From: Pseudevernia furfuracea
Lineage: Eukaryota > Ascomycota > Lecanoromycetes > Lecanorales > Parmeliaceae
NCBI GenBank assembly: GCA_022315425.1
Contig: JAIUPT010000013.1
Coordinates: 186,001 to 250,000 of the forward strand
Reading direction: 5' to 3'
DNA: 64,000 nt
Numbering within the stretch: the first letter of the stretch is position 1; each line of letters starts with the position of its first letter. The notes beneath the pieces were generated by a model. The model made no database searches, was not told where the DNA came from, and saw nothing but the letters and a program-made list of their open reading frames with translations. Positions 47,724 through 57,206 of this stretch are shown here, piece by piece. A program made the position numbers and the translations under genes.

Positions 47724-49480
47724 TGTGTCCATCCTCCGAGAACAAGTATGAAGTGTCAGAACCTGCGATGCAATCTCAGTCACGGTGGTATCAAGCGGAT
47801 GATGACAAACTGTATACATTAGCCAAGAGGCTAACCTTTCCACTTGGTGACTGCTTACTCTCTCGTCCGTCAGGTGTCTAGATGCCGCTCATGAAGCCTT
47901 CCACAAAGCTGTCGACATCTTTAGTTCGACCATCACCAAAGATCCCAAGAAAAAGGCTGCAGTCCAAGGCGGTACAAGTCTAGAAGACGTTAGGCGTTAG
48001 GGTACTAGACGCAAAAACCTGATATGACACAACGCACGAACACTCCAAAATTAGCAAATGGCTATCGAGATTCTCAAATAGGGTGCATTTTTATGGAAAC
48101 ATCCTGGACGTTCTTGTGCAGCACCATCCAGGATCTGTCTCATTAGCATGGGGAGCGATGAAGTTCTTGTTCGCGGTAAGTAGGCAAAGTTGAGGATCAC
48201 CCATCTGGCACTAAATTTCGTTAGTTGGTCTGAACCATGAAAGGAATATCAGATCCCTTGCAAAAAGGTCTCAGCCAAATTGCAGACTCATCGCCTCAGA
48301 CAGAATTTGTCACGGTGCTTTATCCTACCACAAGGCTCAAGGAAGCTGTCTCTGAGCTCTATGCACTCTTAATTCGATTCTTCTTGCGAGCACAAGATTG
48401 GGACCAGGAAAGGAAGCCAATGCAGGTTTTGCACTCGCTAACACGTCCTGTTGAACTGCGCTGCGTCGATCTCATTGAAGACATAGGGGCATGCACGCGG
48501 ACAGTTTATCGCTTGGGCTTCTTCTACCGCGCAGGCCAAACAACGAGACATTCACTTAGAAATGCAGGAGCTGATCAGAAGACGAAAAAACCCTGATGCT
48601 GTGCTCAAGGAGGTACGGAGCTTGATGATCAGTAAGTTACGATTACCAATTGAACTTCTGACGCTGGCCATGAATGCTACTTACAGCATAACAGTCGGTC
48701 AATATCCGGCGCCCACCTTGATACCAATCAACGACTTTCAGACCTGCAGATATCACCGATTGTGACCTTCACCTCTGGTTCCTGCAGCCATGGACGCTAT
48801 CAAGAGCCTCCAAGACTGCACTTTCATGCGAAAACAGGAACCGGTCAAGATTCGTCCCGGCTCCTGAGCCTTTCTGGCTGAGACCCCATATTCCAGACCC
48901 GGAAATCCACGAGAGATTCTTCTTTGGTAATGATCAAAGGCGATCATACTAGCCGCTTCGACCTCAAGGACTTTTGTGTGAACGAACGCCATCAGTCTAC
49001 TTCGTGACCCCAAAAGGTCCCAGTCCTTTGGGGGGTTGAAGGGCCATCACACAGGACGCCGTCGCAGCACCACCGTCTGTAGTTTGACTTTGCCGAAAGA
49101 TCTCGTGTCTCAAGCGTTGCGGCTCAACGAGACCATCCATACTGAGCAGCGATCCATGGCATTGAACTGTATGGAATCCCAACGCGCGGAAACGGAGATC
49201 CGGTGGTGGCTCGAGCTTTCCCGTGTCCGTTCTCGCCGGACTCCACGCCAGTATACGTAATCATCGATGTGGAAGCCGTCAAGGTCACGTCTCGGGAGTC
49301 TTGATGCTGCCTTTTCTCATGGCCCACCGCCTTTCTGAACTTTCTTCCCAAAAGTGGCTGATCACGGGTGCGAGACCGTGGTCAAAAAGTCTTCGGTTGA
49401 TGGGGAGAAGGATTTGGTCGCGCGCGCTCGTGCTCGAGGCCTGGCTCTCTGATGCTGAGGCAAGGGACTCTCACCTTCTG
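47724..49480 (+). pseudogene. Decayed DUF7708-type (NACHT/STAND-associated) gene
   Basis: Remains of a fungal gene family whose N-terminal half is the DUF7708 region, often seen with NACHT-like signalling proteins (family name from memory, moderate). Pieces lie in order but in shifting frames: DAAHEAFHKAVDIFSSTITK (about 47880), NRVHFYGNILDVLVQHHPG and SVSLAWGAMKFLF (48080-48175, followed by GTAAGT), VGLNHERNIRSLAK, LSQIADSSPQTEFVTVLYP, AVSELYALLIRFFLRAQDW, LHSLTRPVELRCVDLIEDI, KQRDIHLEMQELIRRRK, GAHLDTNQRLSDLQISPI, TSRFDLKDFCVN, VPVLWGV, KDLVSQALRLNETIHTE, YVIIDVEAVKVTSRES. Frameshifts fall near 48268 (A-run), 48510 and 48990 at least, plus in-frame stops such as that near 48000. No intact reading frame longer than 120 codons remains. 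It lies in the low-gene-density accessory stretch. Confidence 0.72.
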
Positions 49481-50064
49481 TCAGACCAGAGTCTCCGGTC
49501 AAGTTTGATCTCTAGACTTCTAGATGGCCTTCGGTTGTTGTGTTGTATCGAGTGTTGTTGTTGATCTCAGAAGCCTTGTCTGCAGGATCACGGCCGTGAG
49601 GAAAACTTTCTACGCGGTAGAAAGCCTCAGTCTTGGCGTTTACTTACGTCGGAACATTTCATGAACTTCGATGTGGATGGAACCCGTGGGCATAGAGCCC
49701 GGGCATTACTGTCATCTTGAATTCAAGCTACTATTACTTTTATCTCTTGACCTTAAAAATGGAGACACTCGTATTGATACATAGTAAGCATGTCCCTCAT
49801 AGCCCCTTTGCTCTGTTCATGAGCAGTAGTATACAAATGCATCCTTCAATCCAAGCCTTCCTTGATCTTTGAGCTCGCAAACCTCCCCAAAGCTCTCATC
49901 GTGGGTCTAGATTCAGATTCGCCTCTCTGATCGGCCATTAACGCCATACTCTTCTGCTTGAATCTGCATTAGCACCCCCAAAATATCAAATTCTTCCGAA
50001 TGAAAATCATGCAAACCTTTGCTAAACTAATCCGAAACTGTGCCGTCTTAAATGCGTCTTCCTC
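49481..50064. other. Intergenic region
   Basis: Holds the 3' region of the minus-strand coiled-coil gene; no gene seen. Confidence 0.4.
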
Positions 50065-52314
50065 TCACCGACAATCTGTTCGCCGCTCGAGGTGTTTGGC
50101 AGAGCCTGCGCTGTACCTTTCCAAGTCTGTCAGCATGCCTTCTGGAAGCATTGGTTTCAAATCAGGAGTAGAACTAGGGTTATGATCGAAAAAGGGTTCC
50201 TGACCGTATAAACTTGCTGGCCTTGGTAGACGAGCGTGATGAGTTGAGGCAGGCGCGCGGGTTACTGGAGGTCGGGAAGGCGACCTATCCTGAGGGTTAG
50301 AGGAAGGGTTTGGAATACGACTGGCGTTGTTGATGGAGCGGTTGAACTTGAATTTGTTCGCAATTTGGGAGCGGAAAGATGAAGAGCGCTGGGGCTGAGG
50401 AGAGGCGGCGAGGTGCGGTAAAGCAGTGATTGGGGACGGGGCGGCTGCATCTTGGGAGCACAGAGGTGAACGATGATCGTCTCTTGCTTTGAGCCTAGTT
50501 GGCGTAATGGTCCCAGCGCTACCCGAGCTCAGCCGCTCCTTTGGCGACTGATTTACGGTCTTCTCGCTATTCGAGTCAGACCCTCTATAGCTTGTAGGAG
50601 ATCGCTGGTCGGACAGTCGTCGCGGTCTAGCCGTTGGAGATGGGTATGATAGTGTTCGGGATGCTTGTGTAGGTGACAATGATCCTCCATTGAACGTGTC
50701 TGTGCCGTAACTCGTGAGCGAGGGCCGCGTAGGAGTGCCAGGTCCAGAGATGCCACGCGCCTCGCTTCGAGCGCTCATGTCCTGTCGAGCAGTGTCTTTC
50801 AGCGATCTTGGACTCGCTGACCCATTGGTACTGTCGGAAGTGTGAGGGCGAACATCTGGTATCAATGCTGAGTAGCCCTTGGCTGGATATGGTGGGTCAT
50901 CAAGCGGACTTTTTTCGGTGATGATTATACTGGGTGTAGAAGAGTTTGCATCCATCGTGGCAGTGCTCATTGTGTCGGGAGTAGGTGGCAACACAGCAGA
51001 TCCGAAGATTGGCCCCCCGAAAGATGGCGTGACAGATCTCTTCTCGGGGCTTCGAGCCTGCTTGACCTGCCGCTTTTCAGGAGTACGCTGTTCACGATTA
51101 TATTGGCCGACGGATGTGGTCTCCCCAGAGTTTTGGCCTCGGGAATAACTCGGTACTTCACTCAAGACTTCCCCTATGGACGAGATTTTGTCATTCGCTG
51201 TAGGCTTTGGAGATGGCGTCCTTGGCATGTTCCTCTCATCCAACCATTTTTGCAATCTTGATTCGCGTTGAGTGTCGCCCTCTGGAGGACCGCTTGCCAT
51301 GTTGGGAAGAGATGGCTCAGGGACTTCGCCTTTGTCCTCTATTTCACCAAAAAGATGATCTTTGCGACCTCCGTAGATACTTGAGAAGCCGCTCTCGCTG
51401 AGAATGCTGAGTCGTGGAGAATTCGTCGTTTGCCGATCCATGTAATCATCGTCATCATCATCTCCGCTAAAGAGGCTGCTAGGTCGAGCGAGGCTCACGA
51501 AGCTTGCGTTTCCGTCACTCGAGTACATGCTACGTAAGACGTTGGTGCTTTTCTTGGTTTCTCGGATGAAATTCGGGACTCGGCGTGCTGATTTCGCCTT
51601 TGGCGGGGAGAGTGTGTCAGGAGCGGAGAGGCTGTGTTCTGATGGTGCTTGCAGATCAGTCTGGACGCCTACGTCAGGAAGTTGGGAAGGACCGCTAGGT
51701 CCCATACCTGATATCGTAGACAGAGGCGATGCGATAATCTCATTTCCTTCCTTGACAGGCTCTGGGTCCGACGTGCTTGATGACTGTGTGAAGTCCATTC
51801 TGACCACTGCCATTTGCATTTCTTCATTCTTGGTTTCGAGCTCACAGATCAGGCTGACAGCCTCTTGGATCGCGACATCTCGTTTCTCGAGCTCCAACAG
51901 CAATTCCTCGTTGATAGATTGTAGTTCCTGGTTGTCAGCCTCCAGCGCTTCGAATTTTTCTAGCCTGGCCTCAAGGACTTCATTACGTTGGCGTCGATGG
52001 AACACTTCAAGCTTGAGGTCGAAATTCTGCTTGTTAATCTTCGAGATGTATTCTTCCATTTCCTTGAGGCCCATCTCTTTCGGCATCGTCGCACTTCTAG
52101 TACCAACGCCACTACCGCGCCGAGAATGTGTGTCAGATCTGCCTCTTGCGGTCATTGACGCAATTGGAGAGCTCTGGATGTCTCTGTCGTCCAGCCCGTT
52201 CTTATGTCCGTTCACATGGTCGTAGGTCTTTTTCACGCGCTGTGTTTGCGCTTTCTTCTCCCGCAACATATCTTGCAGCAGAGCAGAGGTGGGGTTGGCG
52301 CCTGTGGTAGCCAT
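50065..52314 (-). CDS. Centrosomin-N-motif (Cnn_1N) coiled-coil protein, likely microtubule-organising
   Basis: Single exon, 749 aa, ATG at 52312-52314 (MATTGANPTSALLQDMLREKK). The Cnn_1N-like segment is at about residues 80-110: GLKEMEEYISKINKQNFDL, then KLEVFHRRQRNEVLEARLE. A coiled coil continues to about 170 (QELQSINEELLLELEKRDVAI). In Cnn, Mto1 and Pcp1 families this motif recruits the gamma-tubulin complex, so a spindle-pole or microtubule-organising role is inferred. The remaining 580 residues are Ser/Pro-rich and disordered, with many SP/TP sites that could be CDK targets and a repeated ...RSPEKR.. pattern. It is shorter than Mto1 or Pcp1 and lacks an obvious C-terminal PACT or MASC domain, so it may be a distinct filamentous-fungal member. 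Confidence 0.82.
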   Translation of the reverse strand: MATTGANPTSALLQDMLREKKAQTQRVKKTYDHVNGHKNGLDDRDIQSSPIASMTARGRSDTHSRRGSGVGTRSATMPKEMGLKEMEEYISKINKQNFDLKLEVFHRRQRNEVLEARLEKFEALEADNQELQSINEELLLELEKRDVAIQEAVSLICELETKNEEMQMAVVRMDFTQSSSTSDPEPVKEGNEIIASPLSTISGMGPSGPSQLPDVGVQTDLQAPSEHSLSAPDTLSPPKAKSARRVPNFIRETKKSTNVLRSMYSSDGNASFVSLARPSSLFSGDDDDDDYMDRQTTNSPRLSILSESGFSSIYGGRKDHLFGEIEDKGEVPEPSLPNMASGPPEGDTQRESRLQKWLDERNMPRTPSPKPTANDKISSIGEVLSEVPSYSRGQNSGETTSVGQYNREQRTPEKRQVKQARSPEKRSVTPSFGGPIFGSAVLPPTPDTMSTATMDANSSTPSIIITEKSPLDDPPYPAKGYSALIPDVRPHTSDSTNGSASPRSLKDTARQDMSARSEARGISGPGTPTRPSLTSYGTDTFNGGSLSPTQASRTLSYPSPTARPRRLSDQRSPTSYRGSDSNSEKTVNQSPKERLSSGSAGTITPTRLKARDDHRSPLCSQDAAAPSPITALPHLAASPQPQRSSSFRSQIANKFKFNRSINNASRIPNPSSNPQDRSPSRPPVTRAPASTHHARLPRPASLYGQEPFFDHNPSSTPDLKPMLPEGMLTDLERYSAGSAKHLERRTDCR

Positions 52315-54531
52315 GACTCACGGTGGCCCTTGCTATGAAGCAAGGCTTGAAGTGGATGAGGCAAGGCAGCGCGATTGAAGACTGGTGACGTGAGATCTGT
52401 AAGGTTTGAAATTCGTTGGGTTGAGTTCTTGCGCTGTAGTGTGTTGTGTTGCTAGTGAGAGAAGTTCTAAGCTGCTATGAAAGAGAATATGTGTCGAGGG
52501 ATGGTAAGTCAAACAAAGGGAACTTGATGGAAAGTCAATGCCTTTGTGTTCACTGTCAAGATGGCATTGCCCCTTGTGTTGAAAGCGAACAATGGACAGG
52601 TAGAAATGCTTTGTTGTCACAAATTTGCTGCGGTTGCTTTACTTGAAGCTGGCATTGTCAACGACGCAAGATGAGAAAGGCATGGAACAGTGATGCCTGG
52701 TGTCCTGCAGAAACGATGCATGAGATGATGAGATGAGAGAGGTGGATAAGATGAAAAGGAGAAGCAGCATGATAAGCATCAGTATCAGGCGCAAGTCAAG
52801 TCTTTGGGCAGAAGTGGGGAGAGCTCTGGTTGGAATTGATTTGTCCGAGCAAGATGACTATCACGCTTGGTGACAGCGCTAACGCTTCTTCCCCCGTTGT
52901 GAGCCAGACTATTGGGTCCCGGCCCGAAACAAGCTAAACTCAGCTAAGTAAGGGTCAGGCATCGGTGCCAGCCGCATTCAAGCGCTTCCCCTGCCAAGCC
53001 TTGGACCTCACTTCATGTTACACAAAGCTTTCTTCTTCCCAATTCTTCCCAATTCTTCTGTCTTCTACTAAAGTATGTCAAATTGGAAAGCCTCTCTGCT
53101 ATACCGAAGAGAAGAGTTGAAATGACCTCGCGCTCGGAAGATGGATTCCGTATCATAGCAAAGAGAACCTATGCTGCTCCTATGTAAAGATGAAGCTCCA
53201 GTAACATTTGCTTTGTGTCAAAGAACTGTGTTCCTTGGTCGGAGTCTCAAAAACCATACCCGCGCGTGTAGCGAATGATTCGAGCCGTTCCAGTCGTCTC
53301 GATAAATAAAAATAGGCTAAGGTAGCGGAATGCGGTATGAACCACAATCTCATGCATCGGAGACTCTACCATGTGCTTGCTTGTCGGGTCCTTACCTGCA
53401 AAACACGTCAATTGTTTTAACAAAGGGGTCATTTTGGCCATAAACCGACTTTGGTCCGAACAAGGGCTTTCAAACACTAACTCTGCTTTACGTTTGTTTC
53501 TTCGGGTCGATGGCGGAGGAACACGTCAATTCGTTTGACAAATGAGTAGACTGACTACATTATAAGGTGTCTTCACCGCTCACAACACATTCTTCAATGA
53601 GTCCGTTGTCGCCGCATTCAATATTTATCAAGCTTCTGCGACCTTATCTCAGCGCTCGAATGTTGGGCCAGACCCTTAACCCTACGCCTCTCGGTGCAGA
53701 AACCAAGCATGCTTCGGCCGAATCTTAGTGTGTTGGCGCGACTCGTGATCATCGCCGAGGGACTGAAGCGGCAACACTTGCACGAATCAAGATGCCACAA
53801 CCCTAGTTGGATAACACTTTCTTTGCTCCAACATCTCCGAAGAATGCCATTGCAAATGAGACTCAAGCCTGCTTTTAACACAGCTCTTGAACTGGTTGAT
53901 TCGGGTTTGGCGCGTAACATGCACGCCGTTCTATACAGGAGTCAAGCTTATCGAACTCCTGATGCAAGAAGGCAGCGACTCAACCGTCATAGAGTAAATG
54001 GTCTATGCCTCAACTAGTATCTACTCTGTGGAGATATCAAGATCTCTGGTTCAATTTCTATACAATATACAGGGAGATATGCCCACAACGTGCGGCGTTC
54101 TCCGAGGATACCTCAGACTAGTCGGCGCATTTGCTCGGCTCCGTGCTGGAAAAAAGTGTTATCTGCACATAGGGATACGCCGCCTCAATGTTCAAGGCAG
54201 GTAAATCAAATATCACGTCATTTTAGAGCCGACAATACCACAATCGGCAGGTCCTGACCGGGGGATTTGCCCCTCGGACATGAACTAAACCGGTTCTACG
54301 ACGGACAAAAGGAGGCGGATTTTTGGGGTTTTCTTATATATATGAGGCCTTTCTGTACTCGAAGTTCTTCCCACTTCCTCTTCACACAGTCGACGATCCG
54401 GTCAGTTCCCCTCACACCTCACTATTTGCATCACGTCGTGTGTAAGACACTTGATTTTCCACACCAACCACCATCCTCTTCCAAGCTGATAAAAGCTGAA
54501 CAACTCATAAGCGGAAAGATTCTGCCTCAAA
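52315..54531. other. Intergenic region
   Basis: About 2.2 kb. Short ORFs (for example 53694-54017, +) overlap antiparallel ORFs and have no recognisable domains. It includes pyrimidine-rich repeats (TTCTTCCCAATTC twice at about 53030-53058) and a TATA box near the right end. Confidence 0.45.
54335..54343 (+). promoter_or_regulatory. TATA box of the following small gene
   Basis: TATATATAT stands about 190 bp upstream of the ATG at 54532, in a plausible core-promoter position with a pyrimidine-rich stretch about 30 bp downstream. Confidence 0.5.
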
Positions 54532-55059
54532 ATGACCTCCAAACTCGTACAAAACCGAGGGCTCAGCCCGCAAACACTCGACGCGCACAGGCGCTGCCGC
54601 GCCAATCGTTACGATGCCGACGAAAGGCTGTGGTTCTTGCTCACCTATCTCGAGGACGTTGTGCCCTGGGGAATCACCGTCCACCATATCCCAGGTGACC
54701 GAACCGACGGAAAGGGTGAGAATGCAAGGGAGGGAATTCAGCTCCAGACGCCTTCGGGGATGATCTTCATGTCGGGCCTCGTCTCCACCGAGAGCGGTCA
54801 GCAATACATCGAGCCCGTCGCCGCCGGTGAAGCCTACAGCAAATGGGACCTCGGATACTTCGTCCCAGACGGCGAGAATTGGCGCTTCTTCCTTGGCGCT
54901 GGCCCAGTAGGCTTGATCAGTTTCTTCAACAGTCGCCAGGCGAGCCAGGGCGACGATTGGGAACTCAAGTACAATTTCGAGACGATTGACTCTGCGGCTG
55001 AGTTGGCTGCATACCTGCAGCAGGAATTCGACAGTCTTGCGCCCGAGGCACGCCTCTAG
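54532..55059 (+). CDS. Small acidic protein of unknown function, 175 aa
   Basis: Single exon with ATG after a CAAA context (CAAAATGACC). The 175-aa protein reads as a folded domain: many aromatic residues, alternating strands (WGITVHHIPGD, GIQLQTPSGMIFMSGLV, YIEPVAAGEAYSKWDLGYF, NWRFFLGAGPVGLISFF) and an acidic C-terminal helix (SAAELAAYLQQEFDSLAPEA). No signal peptide, transmembrane segment or known motif. GC-rich third codon positions and the upstream TATA box support it as a real, well-expressed gene. I do not recognise the family. Confidence 0.75.
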   Translation: MTSKLVQNRGLSPQTLDAHRRCRANRYDADERLWFLLTYLEDVVPWGITVHHIPGDRTDGKGENAREGIQLQTPSGMIFMSGLVSTESGQQYIEPVAAGEAYSKWDLGYFVPDGENWRFFLGAGPVGLISFFNSRQASQGDDWELKYNFETIDSAAELAAYLQQEFDSLAPEARL

Positions 55060-55474
55060 CCAGGCGCGAGAACAGGGAATGGTCGGGGAAAGTGAAGGGG
55101 GAAATGATGGAGGATGTTGTCGCGCGTGCCAGGCCGGAACTTGTTGGATACCATGCAAATGTACATGAGCTATGAACCTAAAAAAAACCCCCATCTTCCA
55201 AACCCTGAATTCCAAGTTGCGTAACAACGATCAAATGTCCCCCCGCCTTTGAAGCCAAATCATCGCCAAAGTCTCCCTCAGCCTCGGTGTAAATCTTACT
55301 TTGATAGTTCTAGCAAGAGCAACCGCAGCATCGGCATGACCGATATTCAAAGGAATCTCCTACACACACACACATCCAACCAAACACAGGAACCAATTCC
55401 AGCGACCAGAAACAACAAAACATCGCCTTGAACACCCTCAGCGCCCCATCCTTGCGTCAACCCCCCCCAACCGT
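55060..55474. other. Intergenic region between convergent genes
   Basis: 415 bp with 3' sequences of both neighbours; an ACAC run at about 55363-55374. Confidence 0.4.
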
Positions 55475-56740
55475 TCAGGCCCAAGCCTCCGGATCCCACC
55501 TCTCCTCTGCACCGGCCCTCCTCCTCACCGGTCTCGCATTCTCCTTGCCTCCGGCCCTGACCCTCAAATGCAACGGGACCCTCGTCACCGTCTCCATCCG
55601 GGCCCTCCTCTCCCTCTCCACCATCTCCCTCACCCTCCTCTCCCTCCGCACCATCTCCCCCACCAACTGCCCGACCAACCCCCTCCACCACCCCCTCCAC
55701 CCCCTCCACCCCATCCCATCGACAATCTCATCCCAAACCTCCACCTCCACCCCCTCCCCCACCACCCGAACCCTGACGTCGCGCAACAACTCAACATGTC
55801 GTCTCCACCGCGCCTCCTGCTCCTCCCCTCCACCCTCCTCACCACCACCGCCCTCAAACCCCTCCATCGCCCCCCTCACCACCCCTCCCCAGCCCTCAAA
55901 CCGCTCCACCATCTCCCCCCTCCGCCGCTCCAGCACGCACCAGACGCGGAACCTCCCGCTCCCGCGATCGAGCGCCCCGGCCGCGGCGTCCGCGAGGTCG
56001 ATCCAGTCCCGGTCCAGATCCGCCGCCAACCCGGCCAGGAACGCGCACGGGTGCCGCCGCGCGCCGAGCACGTGGAGGAGGGTCGGGGCTTGGACCTCGG
56101 CGGCGCGCAGGAGGTCCGAGTTCGCCCGGAAGGAGCGGTCGAAGAGGGTGGGCCAGAGGGTGAAGGATTCGCGCGTGAGGCGGCGCTCCAGGGCCACGAG
56201 GGCGGACCGGTGTTTCTGGGTCGTTGTGCGGGGCCGGGGGTCGAGGAGGGACTGCAGGGTTTCGGTGAAGTGTTTTTCGAATTCGTGGTAGCTCGTGCGG
56301 TAGACGGATGTGCTGGTTTCTATCGCTGCTGCTGCTGTTGTTGTTGTTTCCGTCAGATATGCGGTTCTGTACGCGTGGTGCCGGGCCAGAGATGCACAGA
56401 GGTAGAAGCGGAACGTGTCGACGGTTGTGTTGCTGGGGGCGAGGTTGTGCGTGTGGTTGCGATTGGCGAATAGGTAGTGGGGAATGTCCAGCTTGACGAG
56501 AGCTGTATTGTTGAGGCTACCGAGGAATTGGGGATGTGGGCGGTTCGTGGTCGAGCCTTGGAATATGTACGGTCCGAAGGAGTTGCCAGCGGCGAAGTGG
56601 GCACGTGGATTTGCTGGATTGGGGGCAAGAGATTGGGACTGGGTGTCGACGTGGGTGCTCGTGGGGTGAGCATCAGGGCTGGTTTGGGCGCGAGCCTCAG
56701 CTCTGGTGGTTGGGCGAGAGGTAGTCGGATGGCCTGGCAT
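55475..56740 (-). CDS. Unrecognised 421-aa protein with charged C-terminus
   Basis: Single exon, ATG at 56738-56740 (MPGHPTTSRPTTRAEARAQ). The N-terminal 80 residues are Thr/Pro/Ala-rich. The middle part (about 85-290) is helical in character (TVDTFRFYLCASLARHHAY, YHEFEKHFTETLQSLLDPR, HRSALVALERRLTRESFTLW). From about 285 it becomes Glu/Gly/Arg/Trp-rich (RWRRHVELLRDVRVRVVGEG, MGWRGWRGWWRGLVGQLVGE). The opposite strand over this part is a long pyrimidine tract (about 55590-55730), so base composition may drive the residue bias. No known domain, signal peptide or catalytic motif seen; the start and the reality of the C-terminal third are less certain. Confidence 0.65.
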   Translation of the reverse strand: MPGHPTTSRPTTRAEARAQTSPDAHPTSTHVDTQSQSLAPNPANPRAHFAAGNSFGPYIFQGSTTNRPHPQFLGSLNNTALVKLDIPHYLFANRNHTHNLAPSNTTVDTFRFYLCASLARHHAYRTAYLTETTTTAAAAIETSTSVYRTSYHEFEKHFTETLQSLLDPRPRTTTQKHRSALVALERRLTRESFTLWPTLFDRSFRANSDLLRAAEVQAPTLLHVLGARRHPCAFLAGLAADLDRDWIDLADAAAGALDRGSGRFRVWCVLERRRGEMVERFEGWGGVVRGAMEGFEGGGGEEGGGEEQEARWRRHVELLRDVRVRVVGEGVEVEVWDEIVDGMGWRGWRGWWRGLVGQLVGEMVRRERRVREMVERERRARMETVTRVPLHLRVRAGGKENARPVRRRAGAEERWDPEAWA

Positions 56741-57206
56741 GATGACGATGGAGTCGTGGATCGGTGTGAGATTGTTTTGTTATTATTCGCCTGATGGTAT
56801 CAAGAGAGATATTTAAGACAGTGTGAAGGGATGTGTAGGAGGAATTGTTAAGACTGCGCACTTATATATTATATAGGAATATATCAGATATTGGAATATC
56901 TTAAGGTTTAGCTTGCCAAGAAAAGATGAATCATGGAGAGAAGATTTTAGGGAAAGGGTGCTGGAAAAGGCCCAAAAGCCAAGGCGGAACAGAAAAGACC
57001 AATATTTATATTCCAATAGTTTGAGCGAATTTTCTTCTTGGAAAGGTTTTCAGGAGGAGACGGTTGAAAGAGGTATCACTTTGCCGACCAAGTCTATGAG
57101 GCAGAACGACTACCTTAGGTTCTCCTCTTTGAATCATTCTCCATTGCACGCTCTTGTGTGTCTGGTGTTATAAATTGATAGTCATTCTTCCAGGGCCCTC
57201 ACCTTA
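56741..57206. other. Intergenic region, AT-rich
   Basis: Holds the promoter of the 55475-56740 gene and the 3' end of the TFIP11-like gene. AT-rich at about 56860-56905 (TATATATTATATAGG). No gene seen. Confidence 0.45.

Noticed and set aside
55428..56473. Two long plus-strand frames (287 and 301 codons) opposite the 55475-56740 gene
   Set aside because: They are Pro/His/Ser-rich shadows of the pyrimidine-skewed strand and the GC-rich minus-strand gene; no plausible protein features.
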